From the NCBI GenBank assembly GCA_013398055.1, contig VZRS01015061.1:124001-188000 (forward strand): a DNA stretch of 64,000 nucleotides, in the 5' to 3' direction. A program made the position numbers and the translations under genes. The notes under the pieces were generated by a model. The model was not told the DNA's origin. It was given only the letters and a program-made list of their open reading frames with translations, and did no database searches. This DNA comes from Ifrita kowaldi. Taxonomy: Eukaryota > Chordata > Aves > Passeriformes > Cinclosomatidae. Below, piece by piece: positions 35,501 to 49,610 of this stretch; position 1 is the stretch's first letter, and the number at the start of each line of letters is the position of its first letter.

Positions 35501-38500
35501 GGGTGTCAGGGTGTACAATGTACAACCTTTGCTCTGCAGTGTGAAGTTGCTGTTTGTCTCATGGGGGGGAGGTTAGGAACTTAGTGTTTGGATCAGTTCA
35601 CAGCTGAATTTTTAGCTCTGATAGCGTTTCTCCCACTGCAAGTGTAGGTCTTGTGCCTGTCACAGCAGAAGTTTGTCTTTGTGATGGATGGGGGAGCATA
35701 GATAGCTGTGAATTGTTTTTCTTGTGGTTAGAGGAAGGAAATCTAGCACTTACCATAAGTCCAGAGCATGTAATCTTGTTCAGGTTTTACTTTTCAAAAA
35801 TACTCTTCAGATAGTACTTATATCAGCTTTGTTAAAATCTGTGAGATTTAAGTATGTCCATGTGCACATGGAATCCTTTTTTTCTCTGGAACTCACAACT
35901 TTGTGAAGCTGTGAACTTTGTGATATGTCTATCTAGGTCTGTAGTGCTCCCACCTGTGAACTCGGGTCACCACATCTGACCCTACTGTGCTCTCATAAAT
36001 GAAAAATCAGAGTTGAAATACAATCCCTACTTCAAAAGATTTGCAACCTGCCAGATATGTGCGAAACCTAAAGAAATCCTGGGAAAGTATTGCTCAGCAA
36101 GGGGCACTCTCATCACACCAACTGTAGAATTGCGCTGCTGCTGTTTAAGAAACTGTGTACACACAGCTTCCTCTGATACTCATTCTGGTTAAGGATGGCA
36201 ACTCCTCTGCCTCTAAAAAGCCTAGAGAATACCTGAGCTAAATGTTGTTCATGGGTATAGAAGTGGAGTTTCAGGACTGATTTTAATTTAAAATCGCTTA
36301 CTGCAGTAGGAAGGTGTTGGTAATCGTCTGGCTGAGGAAAGTCTTGGAAACAATTGTCATTGCTCCCAAAACTGTTCTTTCTCAGTCTTGCGGCAGGATG
36401 GTGAGCTCAGAGCACAGCTGTGCTTTATGCTGCTGCCGTGTAAATAGGGACCATAAAAAAGGAACCTTTCTGCAATAGGATTTTATTGTTAAACTGATTG
36501 TTGTTGTGATAGCTCAGATCATAAATCTTTTGAGTCAACGATCAGCAATCCAAAAGGATCCTTCTCTTCTCTTCCTTGCAATGACAGAAACATTACTCTT
36601 CCAGAAAACATCAAATTATTTCATATACTGAGGGAAGATCTGCCCCAGCCAGCAAAGACATCTCGTTTTTCACTCTAAGAACATTTCTCACCAAATAGAG
36701 AAATTAATCAGGGTTGTAATCCTTGGGTCAGACTAACATTAGAGTACCCAAAGCTATTATATTTGATTCAAGTAAAAATCCATGTGGGTGTATGTTTATA
36801 TACAGCTATTGCTTAGTTTTGACCTCCTGGGAATCTCAAAGAACAGTAACAGCAGGTGGAAAGAGTTTTCAGGGTAAATTTGACATCATATCCATATTAG
36901 TTATTCAGTACCTCTCAGTGACACTTTTGATCTCTGGAAGAAGGTTGAAGGAGGAGAGGATATTTAGCCAATCTAGTTTTGGAGCTAATTTATCCCTTTA
37001 ACTGAGGCATGACTTGGAGAATAACTATTAATAACCTGAGTCCTTTTATGACCAAAGGAGGATGGTAAGAGGGGTAATTTTGTGAGCACCAAGGTCGGAT
37101 AACTGGCTGACATAAGGAATGTCAGTGCTCACCTCTGACACAAAGGTTGTTTTTCATAGTGTGCACATTGTTGTAAACTGGCACGTGGGTGTACATGAGA
37201 GATCTGCAGAAGGATGGGACACAGTGCAGCTGGGCAGGGCACCTATTCTTTCCTTGCAATGAAACTCCAGCTACTCTAAAGGATTTAATCCACATAAACT
37301 ATTTCTGTAGGACTCACTGCAGGGTGTGCAGCCTGTCCACATTCCACCACTCTGGAGAATGGGGGTTCAGGGTAGTTATGCTGGTAACAAAACCTAATAT
37401 AGCCATTATCAGACAGCAGATGGAACAAGTGTTTTGGCATTGTGGAGTGCAGTGTATTCCTGCAGTATTAGTGTTTTGTTTTGCAGCATGCCAATAAACA
37501 CTGCACAGCACCTTTCGGTGGGTAGAAGAATATATGACTTTCTCTGAAACAGTAAGGAATTTTTTAGGAAGGCTGAATATAATTGTTTGTCTTGGAATAT
37601 GACCAGGATTCAATGTCTAATAACTGTGATATCTCTAGCTTTGTAATGGCCACCAGATGCTAGGACCTCTGGCTTTTATCTCATCTGAAAGAAAGGCTAA
37701 GTCATCAGAGCCCCTGATAGCTCAGGATGCACTGAGATATAAATGCTTCCTGCTAATTCCCAGCCCTGTCTGTTCTATCACTTATGTTTCTGGTGAAGCT
37801 TCTTTTGACAACACAGTTGTGCTGAGATTGGGATTTTTTGATGGGGTTAGGTGCAAAAGGTTGCAACTTTCCTGTGAGACACACACATTCCTTCATGTCA
37901 AGGCAAGGGTTGTGGTCACTATTGTCATAACAAAGTCAAAATACATCTAAACACATTTCTCTAAGATATTTTAACAATATTGGATTTCTCCCTCAAGAAT
38001 AGCTTAATGGTCAGTCTTTAAAATGAGAATTTGTGATCAGTCATTAATTCAGTAGTTTTTGGGCCAGAATTAATTAAAAAACAGCTTGCTGCTTATAATT
38101 TCAAGGAGGGATTTCACTGCTAGTGAGCCTTCTCTTTCGCCCTTTTCCCCCCTCTTTTCTAACCATTAAAATGCAGTCAAATGTTAGACCACGTGGAAGA
38201 AATAAAGTATTTAATGAAGTTTTCTTCAGAAGGATTCCTTCTGGGACATTTTGCAAATCTCTGTATTTGTTAGCCTTGTAAGGAAAATATATAAACAGCA
38301 ATGTTCCTTCTTCAATCCAAGTGAAGGTATCATGCTGTTGTGTCACAATATTGAACAATAGTCTGTGAAATTCCTCTCCTGACTTGTAGTCAGTGAAGGA
38401 TATTAATGCTTTAATTATTATTAAATGCACTGATTTCCCTCTCCTCTTAGGTTCAGTAGTGATTATATTATGTTACATGCTAGCAAGAGGATAAAACCAA

Positions 38501-41500
38501 TGCTGTTTGTGAATGGGAAAATACGTAATATTTCTTTAATACAGTAATTTGACAGGAGAACCATACAGCACTGTTTTTGCTTTCGGTATTTCTTTAGCTA
38601 TCTAGATACATGTAAAATACATAAACAGGCATGTTTCAGACACATGGAATAATTTTATTGTGCTACATTTGTTAATAATGTTGTGCTGGCCATGATAACT
38701 GCCATTGTTTATACAGAAAACAGATCTTTTCTTCTGAACTTACTTTCTTGTATGTTGTGTGGCCAGAAATTCAAGCCTTGCAGCCCCTGAAATTTTGGAC
38801 ACAAGCTAGTGTTCAAAATGAGAGTGAACAGCAACCATAGTTCCCTCATTGAGCCTCCAAACAGCAGGCTCATGTTTTAAGCCACCACAATTACCTAAAA
38901 ATACAGAAACTTAGCACATATCTTCCAGGTGAATAAGAAGGAACTTTCTTTTTGACCACTATTTTGAAATGCCAGCTTAAATTCCATATGCTGTGCTGTG
39001 CATGTTTGTTAATGGGGCTTGGAGGGTTGGCAAAAGCAAAGTCTGTTGTCTCTCTCCTCTTTAGTGGTGAGTGGGACTAGAAAAAAGCCACTGGTATTGT
39101 GGGACAGTACTGAGTGTGTGAAGAATCATCCTACCACCTGCTGCACGACAGGATATTGAACACTAGCGCCTGCTCAACGGGACTGCAGTGAATGGTTCAT
39201 GTAAACTCACACCAGAAGTAGAAAGAGGAACCTTTCAGTCCTGTCCTCCTCTTTTGACAAACCCTAGGAAACATTTTCTGATCCTGCATCTGTAACTACT
39301 GGGCATCTTCTGTTCCTTTTTTTAAAAAACTGTCAAAGTTCAGCAATAGTTGCAAACTAGAGCAGCAAGGTTTTTAGCAGGCCTGTTTATAGGGGAAAAT
39401 GGGGAGCAGCAGAGAGCAATATCTGTTAGGGAGATGTATCTACTTATCCTAGAGGAAGAATGATAAAAGGTGAACTTGACTGTGCAGGTCTGAAGGTCAA
39501 AAGAAAGTCTGTGTCCTGGGGAATGCAGTGAAAACTGTACAGCACTTTTGGCAGCTGAGAGTAAGGTTGATTTTACAGTGGATGAGCTTGAGAGTTAGGC
39601 TGACTGGGGAGGTGCAATAGCTGTTTATGGGAATGGAAAAGCTATTTTATTTATTTTTACTACAAGTGCCAATACAGTATTTCAGCAAGAACTTTAATCC
39701 TTAAAGCCTTGCAATGAGTTTCATATAACTCAGCATTTGTAGAAAAGCTGTGAGCAGATTGAATTATTCTTTTTTTTTTTTCTCTCCCATCTCTTTTCCC
39801 TCCCTTCAGCTAAATTCCAACCTACATCTGCCCTTCCACGGAAAGCTTAAAACCTTTTTCCTTCTGTGTGACCTTTGCCCTCCCTTTTAAGCAAGTGCAG
39901 GAGCAGGGGTCAGAAGTCTTGTCCATCTCCTCCCAGCAGCAAGAGTTCTTCCTGAACAAGGGAAAAATCCAATGAGAAAATCAGGATTCACATTCAGGCC
40001 AGTCCAGCATATGTTAAAACCGTGACACTTGGATGTTATCAAAATATTATTGCCAATATTGAGCTCTTTTTAGTCCTGTACAATTTTTCTTTTCTTCTTA
40101 AAATCCAGATGGGTACTTCTGCTCATATTTTTGGAATCAAAGTACTAAAAGGAGAGGGTGATTTGAATACTTCTGTTTTTAATAGGTCCATTAAGAAGAC
40201 AGTACTGTTGCTGTCAAAATACAATTATTCACACAGCTCTTATATGTCTAATCTGATATGAAAATGCCTTAGACAATGGATGCTACCTTTGCACTCCAAG
40301 GAATCTGACAAAATCAAGACCTACGTGTTTCTTTTTCCAAACAATATGCAATTTATTTTTCCTTTTTAGTATGAATGTTCTCTTTCCTTTTCATTCTGAC
40401 CTTTAAAGAGGGACTGAAAAATGGGAACTGCAGCTTTTAAAAAATACTTCTGAATACACAATGATTGAAGCTGATAGTTTTATATTCAATTACATCTTAT
40501 GAATGCAGTTCAACATATATGAGCCACAGGTTGATGGTCAAGGTTGTGCAGAATGACTAAAGAAATGTACCTCCTCTAGTCAAAATTCTGGTTTAAACCA
40601 CATGAGAAATCAGTAAATGTTTCAACATTTTAGATGTTAGGTATGGGAAAAGTTGAACATTCTTTGTGTTCTGGCTCTTGCTTTTTGTGTATGTACCATC
40701 CTAACAGTTTTTACTGAGCACAGCAGCAGGGAGGGGTGGTTTACAGTGTCCAAGCTGTGAGGTGGCTCCCTCTTAGTCTATTTTGGGGTTTTGCTGACCT
40801 GTACTAATGCCAGGCTCATACATTCGCTGTGTTATTTAGATCTGTTGGGAGATAAATTTGTGTCTGCTTGCAATTACTAAATTTAAAGGGACTTATGTAT
40901 AGCAACTCCGGGGATTTGCTCAGATAAATAATACTGAGAGATTGTTTGGCCTTGATTAGATTTAAATGACCCATTACATCATGGTGACATGTTTTGTAAT
41001 GAGTAGAACGGTGGTCCTGTACAAAAAAAGATGTCCATTCCTATTTGCTCTCAGCTGGCCCATGTCAGTACTGTAATGTACAATGCCAAGATATGCAAGG
41101 ATACACTAAATAATTTTCTATATTCTATTCTGAACATGTCAGTGTCAAACAACTCAAAACAAACATGAGGCTGAATTAGGAAAATGAGCCACACGTGTTC
41201 TTGGTTGTGTTGACTTCCAAGTCCCTGCTTGGCATCAGTAGTGAACTTGGATCCAAAACTTCATGCAAATATATATCTTTGTTAGACACAGAAATAAGGA
41301 GGCCAGCTGAAGTGTGTCGCCCTTGCCTTCCCTGACTCTTGAATTTTAAAATGTAATTTCCAAGAATGACCTGAATATTGGGAAGAACATATAATATTCA
41401 GACAAGATTGTGTGCAAGTTATTGGCCAGTAAGACTCTAGAGCTCTCCTAGTGAAATCAAAGTTAAATGTGTATGTGGTGAGTAGCTCTAAATACATGAT

Positions 41501-43254
41501 TTATGACAGGCATTGATACTTGGTGTGGTTCTTGACAAATTTTGCTCCCTATATTTTACTTCATGTGTTGAGCACAGAAAGAATCTTCAAAGGACCATGA
41601 ATTCTTCGAGAGTATCAGGAAAGTGGGGTCCTGTCTGTATTACCTAGGCTAGCAGAAATGTTTGTGAGTGTGATTATTCTTAGAAGAGATACTATTTTCA
41701 GTTCAAAGGAACTGTATTTTTTTGTTGTTGTTGTGTGGTTTTTGTTGGTTTTTTGGGGTTTTTTTTTGTATGTGTTAAAGATATCTAAAATCAGCACATT
41801 TCAACTGCTGGTATGCAATCTTTCAATCATGGTCAAGGATACCAGAGCATTTTCCTATATTCTTATGCTTCTACCTTCAACTGCTTGGTTTCGTCTGCTG
41901 CATTCAAGGTGGGTAGAAGTCACACAACACCCAGTTGTTACCATGGTCCATTGAGCTGAATGGGGAAATTTTATGATTTAAGAGGAGGCCCTGGAGTCTT
42001 CAGGTAAACAGTCTTCACTGTTTAAAATGTCAGTGTTTGTAAAACTCTCCTGGAGCTGTCTTCTTTAAACATGCTGTTCAAATTCCAAACTGAAGAAACA
42101 AAAAGCAATTCTAACGGATACCCCTGACAGAATTTTGTTTACTTTGCTCTAACAATGACACCAAATATTTGTTTAAAGACAGAAAAGATATATGTACAAA
42201 TGAAGGCAGAATTGGCCGAATCAAAATGTGGGTGGGAGGAAAGTGAATAACCTTATTCTGTGAATGAATGTAAATTTCTGTAGTGTGGTCTCTTTAGATA
42301 TGTTCTCAGATGTGTTCTTGTCATTGTTTACATCTTATCAGTTCCTGTTTTCTGAAAGCACTTTTTTGCTTCACATTGCTGACATAAAAGAAGTCTTTGA
42401 AGATGATCTACTGTAAGAGAAACAACCTGGTGTCATAGTAGAAGTGCCAAGCTAGAATTAAAAAAAATCAGAGCTTTGGTTGTGGGAACACTGTGTGACT
42501 GTTAGTAATTTTGCTAATGTCCCTCTGTATTTCACTCTGCAGCTGTCAATGGGAATAGTGATAAAGGTGATGAAAAGCTGTTGGCTAACACTGATGAAGT
42601 ATATAGTATTTCGAGCATACTTTAAGCTCTAAATATTAGCAGACACTGTGTATGAAAAAATATTTTGCCAGGAAACAAAGTTTAGAACATTTAACAGTGC
42701 TTGACACTGATGTTGTCCTTAAGTCTTATGCTGCTTTTGCATGTTGATTTCACACTGACAGCCTTTGAGTTCTGCAATATCATTTCCGTGGCCATTCTAA
42801 AACCAACCATTAGAAACAGCATTTGCAGAGGAGAGGAAAAGAATCCAGCTAGGTGAATTACTTACCTAAAATATTTGTGCAGTAGGTAGAGCCTTTAATG
42901 CAGTCTAAGGATTTGAACAGTGCTAAAACTTACCTTCTACAAGGTAAAATAGTACAGCATAATTGCAAAACCATGGAGACATGTATTTCTGGTGATGCTC
43001 CAGCAAATTATTTGCTAGCCTTCAGATGACAAGGAACTGAAGTCTCTAGGCTTGGTCATAAGGAAAGACACCTGAGCTGGCTGTCACATGTTCTGTGTAC
43101 CTTTATCCCAGCTGGGCTGAATCAGGTAGGTCCTGTTAAAATTGTAACCATTGAAACAAAGAGCTTCATCCTTTATGATGCTGAGCTTCTTCCATCATGG
43201 TGACTTCATTCACATGTTCTCATATAAACAAAGAGTAAAACTTCACTCAATTTA
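26539..43254. other. Intron sequence without recognised features
   Basis: AT-rich sequence with T and G excess on the + strand and scattered T/G-rich tracts. A modestly GC-richer patch lies at about 31,085-31,320. I saw no repeat family I can name and no convincing exon. Confidence 0.5.
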
Positions 43255-43740
43255 TTTTAAAGTGTCAGTTGAACCTGGCAGTTGAAGCCATTTTCAATGC
43301 CTCTCGCTGTCCACTTGTTTAACCTGTGCTTTATCAGTTTCTCTGTGAGGATCTTGAGGTGCTGTTGAGCACCTTACTAAAGTCAAGGTAAGCAACGACT
43401 CTTCCCTCATCCATCAAGCCTGACATCTCATCCTAAAAGGCCATCAGGATAATTAGGCATCATTTTCCCTTTACAAATCTGTGCTGACTGTTTCTGATTC
43501 TGTTCTTGTCCTTCATGTGTTTGGAATTGGTTTTCAGAAGAATTTGCTCTACTGACTTCCCAGGGACTGAGATGAGGCTGAGTGCCTTGTAGTTCCCCAG
43601 ATCCTCCTTCATGCCTTTCTTGAAGATAGGAGTGAGATTTGCTTTCTTCCAGACCTTGGGAATGTCTGGTCACCGTGACTTTTCAGAAATAATCCAGAGT
43701 AGCCGTGCAACATCAGCTGGCTCCCTCAGTACTTATGGGC
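43255..43740 (-). mobile_element. CR1 LINE fragment (reverse-transcriptase region)
   Basis: The + strand gives the reverse complement of CR1 ORF2 sequence: ctgagatgaggctgag, ttgtagttccccagatcctc, cttcttgaagataggagtga and tttgctttcttccag, in the usual order. It is diverged and carries stops on the coding strand. 5' and 3' ends are missing. Confidence 0.8.
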
Positions 43741-46700
43741 ACATTTTCAGGTTTTATGAATTTGTGTATGTCCAGTTTGTTTAAAGGTCCTATACCCAGC
43801 AAGCCTAAGTCTTACAGACTGCAACCAGAATCTAAAAGATCCTGGATCCACAAGCAGGTTAAGATTCAGTAGAGTGCTAAAACGTTGGCTTTGCAAGTGT
43901 GGTTGCGAAATGAACGAACATTACTATTGTCATTTAGTTTATAAAAGGATATAATGTGACCTTTAAACATCTGCTTATAAAGAGAGGGTGTTAAGCAGGA
44001 CTATAGGCCAGAGCACTTTGTTCTTAAAATGACATTTTTGGAACTTTCATTACAAGGACTGGCTGTTCCTTGCTCTGTGACAGGCCTCTACAAAACTGTA
44101 CTGACATGTGAAATTCCTCTCGTACTGCTGCCTCTCTGGGCTGCTGTCCTTCTGCCATATGGTCAGTCAGAAGGATTATTTGCTTATAGGTTTGACAATA
44201 ACAGGAAAACTATTCAAATGGTGAAAGTTTACTAGTGCTGTACAAATGTGTTTAGTCTTGGCTTAGCTTCCAACAGCTGAGGCAAGGAAGTTTATCAATC
44301 TCAATATAATTATTTACTGTCTTATAATGGTGACTCTGATGGCCTAGTAGCTAATGCATTGCTGGGAAATATGCTCCTCTACCACATGTAGTCTTTATAT
44401 TAAAAGTCTGTGCAGGGAAGAGCAGCATAAGCAGTCCTGTTGTTCCAGTCTTGTAACAGCATCAGCAGTCCCTCCACACCACAGTTCCATTTTGTGAGAC
44501 CACTGGACTGGAGTGTGTGTACCTGCAGCTCCTTCCTGGGCGTATGTGCCCAGTTGTCTCGTGTGTCAGATACACCCAATGTTCCCTTCCCTGCATGGCT
44601 TTTGGTGTGGATTAAAATGAGATGTGAAGTCTCTCACAGTATGGGGAGAAAGTAATCCTGAATAGGGTCTAAACCTCCCAGTATTGAGAGCTGAGTAGCT
44701 GTGGATCTTTCCTGTGCTTTGGCAGGAGATGACTGTGAGGAAATTCCGAATATCGGGGAGCAGCAGTGTAAGAAGTGCAAGAGATGGCAAATTATTTTTG
44801 TTCCATGGTCACTAATAAGAGATAAAAAGGAAGCATGTAAAGTACTTCTTTCCTACGATAGACTGTATTTGTGGAGTTCTGTCTTTAAAATCCATGGATC
44901 CTCTCTTGGTGCTGGTAAACATGAAGGTACCCTCAAAACGACATTTAAATCTTGTTCATGGCTGGTCCTTATACATAGCTTTAAAATGTGGGCTGTAATG
45001 TTTTGGTAGCTTTATACATATAGTTTTGTATATATATAAAAACTATGATTTCTGGTGCATGCACGAGGTACTTTGTCTAAATATCAACCTAGGGTTAGGC
45101 ACAGTACAAAATGCTCCCTTGAGCCACAGCCTATACTCACTCACCAGATAAAATGGCATTTGAATTTGCTTGAGAAGGACATTTTGGTAACAAGCTCAAT
45201 CTCGCCTCTGTTGGAGTCTGTCAGAAATTTCCATTGACCTCTGAATGCAGGATTCACAAGTACTTGCAAATCTTTAGTGAGGTCAGATTCTTTGCCCCTC
45301 ATGCCAGCGCACCCAGCAAAGAAAAAGACTAATCCCATGAGGAGCTGAGCCCATCAAAGTGAGAGAAGTAAATACAATTGAATACTTAAATTCAAACCTT
45401 GTATCCCCTGTCTTCTGTGAAGTGCAGTCTTACATTGCACTTAATCTGATCTAAGTGTGGGCTACCCTATGTCCTGATTGTGGTTTCCTGCCTCCCTTGT
45501 GCTAGATCAATTGATTAGAGGGTGAGGTGGATCAGTTTATTGTTGACAGAAAAGTACTCTGCTGTTTTTCTGGCCCCCTGTTACCACAGAATCACGTGTT
45601 TGCTGGCTCTGAAGAGGGAATGGGAAGGCACAAGACAGGGAGAGGAACCTGTGAGAGTGGAAATGAGACTTGGGGCAGCAGCCTGCAGTCCAGAGGAATT
45701 AATGTGACACTAAGGATGATTGTATGAATAAAACTTGCCAAATCAAACTCTGAGTGGCCTATTCAGGTACCGAAAACTTGCTCAAACTTTTATTGACTGA
45801 GCAGAGTGAAGGGACAAAGTCAGCTAGAATTGTGTCAGTGAGAATACTCTGAATGTTGTCACAGCAGATGTGTTTTGTCCCTTGTTCCTATGTGTTTAAG
45901 GACTAACATAGCACCAGTTTCTAGTTACATCAGGCTGACACAAGCCTTAAGTGTACGTGCTGTTTTCTTCAAGGAAAGTTTCATAGCTGTTTAAACACTG
46001 TTCTAACTAATCTTCTAAAAACTGGTACATCCTTTCAAAATCTTTTCACTGACCTTTGTTACTTAAATTTCAGATAGAGGAAGGAAGAATTACAGCAATT
46101 CATATTGATGTAGTTTGGGTGGAAAAGGTGGAAAGAATAGTTCAAGTACATTTAGGCTTTTTTTTTTTCAGATGATACCAACTTTCTGGTCACTTCATGT
46201 CATGACAAATACATGATGATTTCGACAGAGACTGTGTTAATAATTTTTTTAAGCAATTGAGTAAGATGCAGAAACTTGAACTTCAAAGTGCTGTCTCAAA
46301 CAAACATGCTTTTTCTGTTTAGTGCTACTGAAACCAAATAATGCTGTGTGTGTTTGTCTCATAGGTGATAATGTGGCAAAAAATTCCCAGGAGGTGTCTG
46401 GTGGAGATTGTTGCTAGCAGGATGCTTTCAGGGACTGAAGGACTATGCAGCTCTTTCTCACTGCTGCTTCATGTCCACCTCTGGAGCATAATGCAGTGAC
46501 TACGATGTGTTGTAGATGTTCTCAGAGCTCAGGCCTGGAGAATTGAACTTTTTCTTGTGTGAGGCTTTTAAGCAAAAGGAAATTGTGGAAGTCTATTGTA
46601 ATAACTTTCTTAGTCAATTATTTGTTACCAAATTTTCTCTGTTTCATTGGGTTGTGAGCTCAGATGATCAATCCTTTAGAAGAAAATTATCAACTTTTTT

Positions 46701-49084
46701 TTACATATTCCAGGTCCCTAACATTAACTTGAGTAGAGGCCAATAGTCCTGATACTTACCTGGAGTTGTCCTGTGCATGTATTAGTAGTCTGTCCTGCTG
46801 AAATAGTCTGACTGCTGTACTGAATGGCTCTGCTCTGTACTAATGGCTCTGCTCTGTACTCTGTTTCTGCATGTGTTGATAATGCTGTATACAAAGTGCT
46901 GTAATGATGCCTGCAGTACAAAGCATTCTCTCAGAAAACGCTGATTTTCTTCACCAAAATGGCTTTTGTTTGGTTTGTAGACCTGTAATTATAACATTAT
47001 TTAAATTTTCCTCACTAGATTATAGATTTTCATTTTTTCCTGCTGTTGTTTTTCTGTGCAAAGAACAATCATAGTAAGAGTGAAAAAAAAGGCTTTCAGG
47101 ACTTATCTTGTTTTCTAAAATTGGTTTGAAATGGCTTTGACATCTTCAAGAATTTGAACAGGATTTGTGGAAATTGTGGTGTTTTGGGGATTTTAATTAT
47201 TACCACTATAGTAAAGAATATTTTCTAGAGCTTTTGTAGGTTTCTTGGATGTTTGTGCACTGCAAGCCCAGGAAGGGGATGTCTCAGCCTTGTGTGCATT
47301 TACTGTCTCCTGAGCCGTCTGTAGTTGAAGTAAAAAAGCAGCTGGGGAAGAAAGGAGGCTGGGGAGTTTAACTAAAGTGTGTTCATTGGCAGAACACACC
47401 TGGTCTGCTCAATGTGTGGGGGAGGTAGCTGTGGTCTGTAATTATAACCCACAAGATAATGGCCAGGTCCATCTGCAGGTAGATGGCTGCTGCAATCTTG
47501 CAGCTCTGAGAGTCACATGTGTTGACAGCTGATGAGTAAAATCATCTTGTAAAAAGCAAATTATTTAATCTGAAGTTACCTAAATAACTCAGTCTTACTG
47601 GACAGTTCAAAGTATAACGTCTTTCCACTCCGGCGTTTTTGGAAGTTCTGGGGAATATGAAACACTAAATTATAAGTTATCCCTTGTCCAGATCTAAACT
47701 TTGTGTTGCTCCCTAGTTTAACCCTTCAAAGGGTCGTGCAGAGGGAGTCTTGAAATAAATTGCAACGCATGTAAATGTTACTAAGCCTGTTCTGATGTTA
47801 GGGCAGAGGTGCCTTTGGGAAATTCAGTGCAGGTCTGTAAGTTTTCTTTCTTTCAGTTCAGATGGATAGGTTTTCTTTTTCTATGCTAAATTTGCCGACT
47901 TTTCCCAAAATTCTCTCCAAATTTTCTTCTTTAGGATATAATATTATCCTGGAGGCCATCCCTTTTTTTTCTGATGGTTGTAGGATCAGAATTCTTCAGT
48001 GTGTCATGTTGCAACTGTGAATCCCTGAACAAAGTGACGGCTGCAAGGAGGTTGGCTTTCATTGTGCTCTGTGCTGCGGCTTTTTGGGGCAGGGTTGGTC
48101 AAGGGGAATTCAACAGAGTCTTGGTAATAGGCTCCGTAATCAAATGAACTTGTGCAAGGCAAATCTACAGCGTGCCTTTTCTCCTTAAGAAAAATCTCAC
48201 TGGCAAACTCTCTGAAAGAACCCAACATCTCAATAAGACACGGTCCCTCCCCTCTGCTCCCTGTCCTGAAAGGGCCCATTGTTCCCAGGTTTCAAGGTGG
48301 GCTCATTGACTTTCATGTTACCATGGAACCAGCTTGTCTTTCTTCCTGAATGATATTTGCTGGTAATCTCAGCAGCTTTCTCAGCAAATTAACGCAGGTG
48401 ATTTGTGAGTGGACTTGTTTGGACCAAAGGCCAGCGAAGAACCTGTTTGATTAACCAGATGAAGAAATAAAAGGTGTAAAAATAAAGTTCTGGGGTAAGC
48501 CTTGGTTGAAAGAGGGAGGGCAGCTAACCAGAAATGGTGTTAACTCCTAGTTTCTATTATATGTAACTCAGGAAGGCTGATGTTGGATTTACATGCTGGA
48601 AAGCTTAAATACAAGTAAATCAAGTAAAGGTCTGTTAAGACTTAGAATTTAAAATTGACGGCAGTATCTAGTATGGAGTTACTTAGAAAAAGGAAGAGAT
48701 ACTTTTCATGGTAATTCATAGCCCATGCAGTTAAAAGCAAGAAGATTCTAATTTTTTCACTAAAACTATGCATGCATTTGCTAGTTTTTCTTGATACTTA
48801 TCAGCATGCTGTCTAATAATACAACTGCATTTAACAATTTAGATGGAATAGTTTTTCTCTCAAAAATTCTCATTCCTTGAATTTGAGGAATTTGATGCAA
48901 TGGACCAATTTTTGTTGACCTTCTGTACAGGAAATTATAAACATTTTCATAAAATTAAGCCACTTTCCATCTAGTCCTGTTGTGGAAATTTCACGCTTAG
49001 ATATTCAAAGGAAGACTGGATGATTTCCTAGAAGATACATTGTAGTTCAAACGAGTTAAATTGTGAGATGGTACAAGATGATTA
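43741..49084. other. Intron sequence without recognised features
   Basis: AT-rich, with T/G excess. It includes an AT-rich hairpin at 45,020-45,046 and a short two-copy repeat of ggctctgctctgtact near 46,824-46,861. No gene or mobile element is recognised. Confidence 0.5.
45020..45046. repeat. AT-rich imperfect inverted repeat
   Basis: The arms atagtttt and aaaaactat flank a TA-rich centre, forming an imperfect palindrome. Confidence 0.7.
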
Positions 49085-49610
49085 CACAGAATCACAGAAT
49101 GGTTGGGGTTGGAAGGGACCTCAGGGGTTCCTCTAATCCAGCCCCTGTTGCAGCAGGTTCAGTCAGAGCTGGCTGCACAGAATCACATTGTCCAGGTGGG
49201 TTTTCGACATCTCCACAGAAGGAGACTCCATGACCTCTCTGGGCAGCCTGTTCCAGTGCTTGGTCACCCTCACACTAAAGAAGGTTTCCCTATAATTCAG
49301 GGGGTAGAACTTTGTGTTTCAGTTTGTGCTTATTGTCCCTTGTCCTGCTGTGGACACCACTGAAAGGAGTCTGGTCCCATCCTCCTGACACCCACCCTTA
49401 ACACATTTGTGTGCTCTCTGTCTTCTCATCTTCAGCCTGAATAGGCCCCGCTCCCTCAGCCTTTCCTTCTATGAGAGCTGCTCCAGTTTCTCATAATCTT
49501 CATAGCACTCCATTGGACCTTCTCCAGTAACTCCTTGTCTTTCTTGATCTGTGGAGCCCAGAACTGGCCGTAGCACTCCAGATGTGGCCTCAGCAGTGCA
49601 GAGATTCCAG
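49085..49610 (-). mobile_element. CR1 LINE fragment with intact 3' end
   Basis: It begins cacagaatcacagaatggtt then ggaagggacctcagg, the reverse complement of the avian CR1 3' terminus, and continues through cagcctgttccagtgcttgg into ORF2. On the - strand a short frame reads through HLECYGQFWAPQIKKDKELL, typical of the end of the CR1 reverse-transcriptase protein. It is the best preserved CR1 here and is 5'-truncated. Confidence 0.88.

Noticed and set aside
43428..43673. A - strand 81-codon frame as a gene.
   Set aside because: It lies in the CR1 fragment and is not in the CR1 reverse-transcriptase frame.
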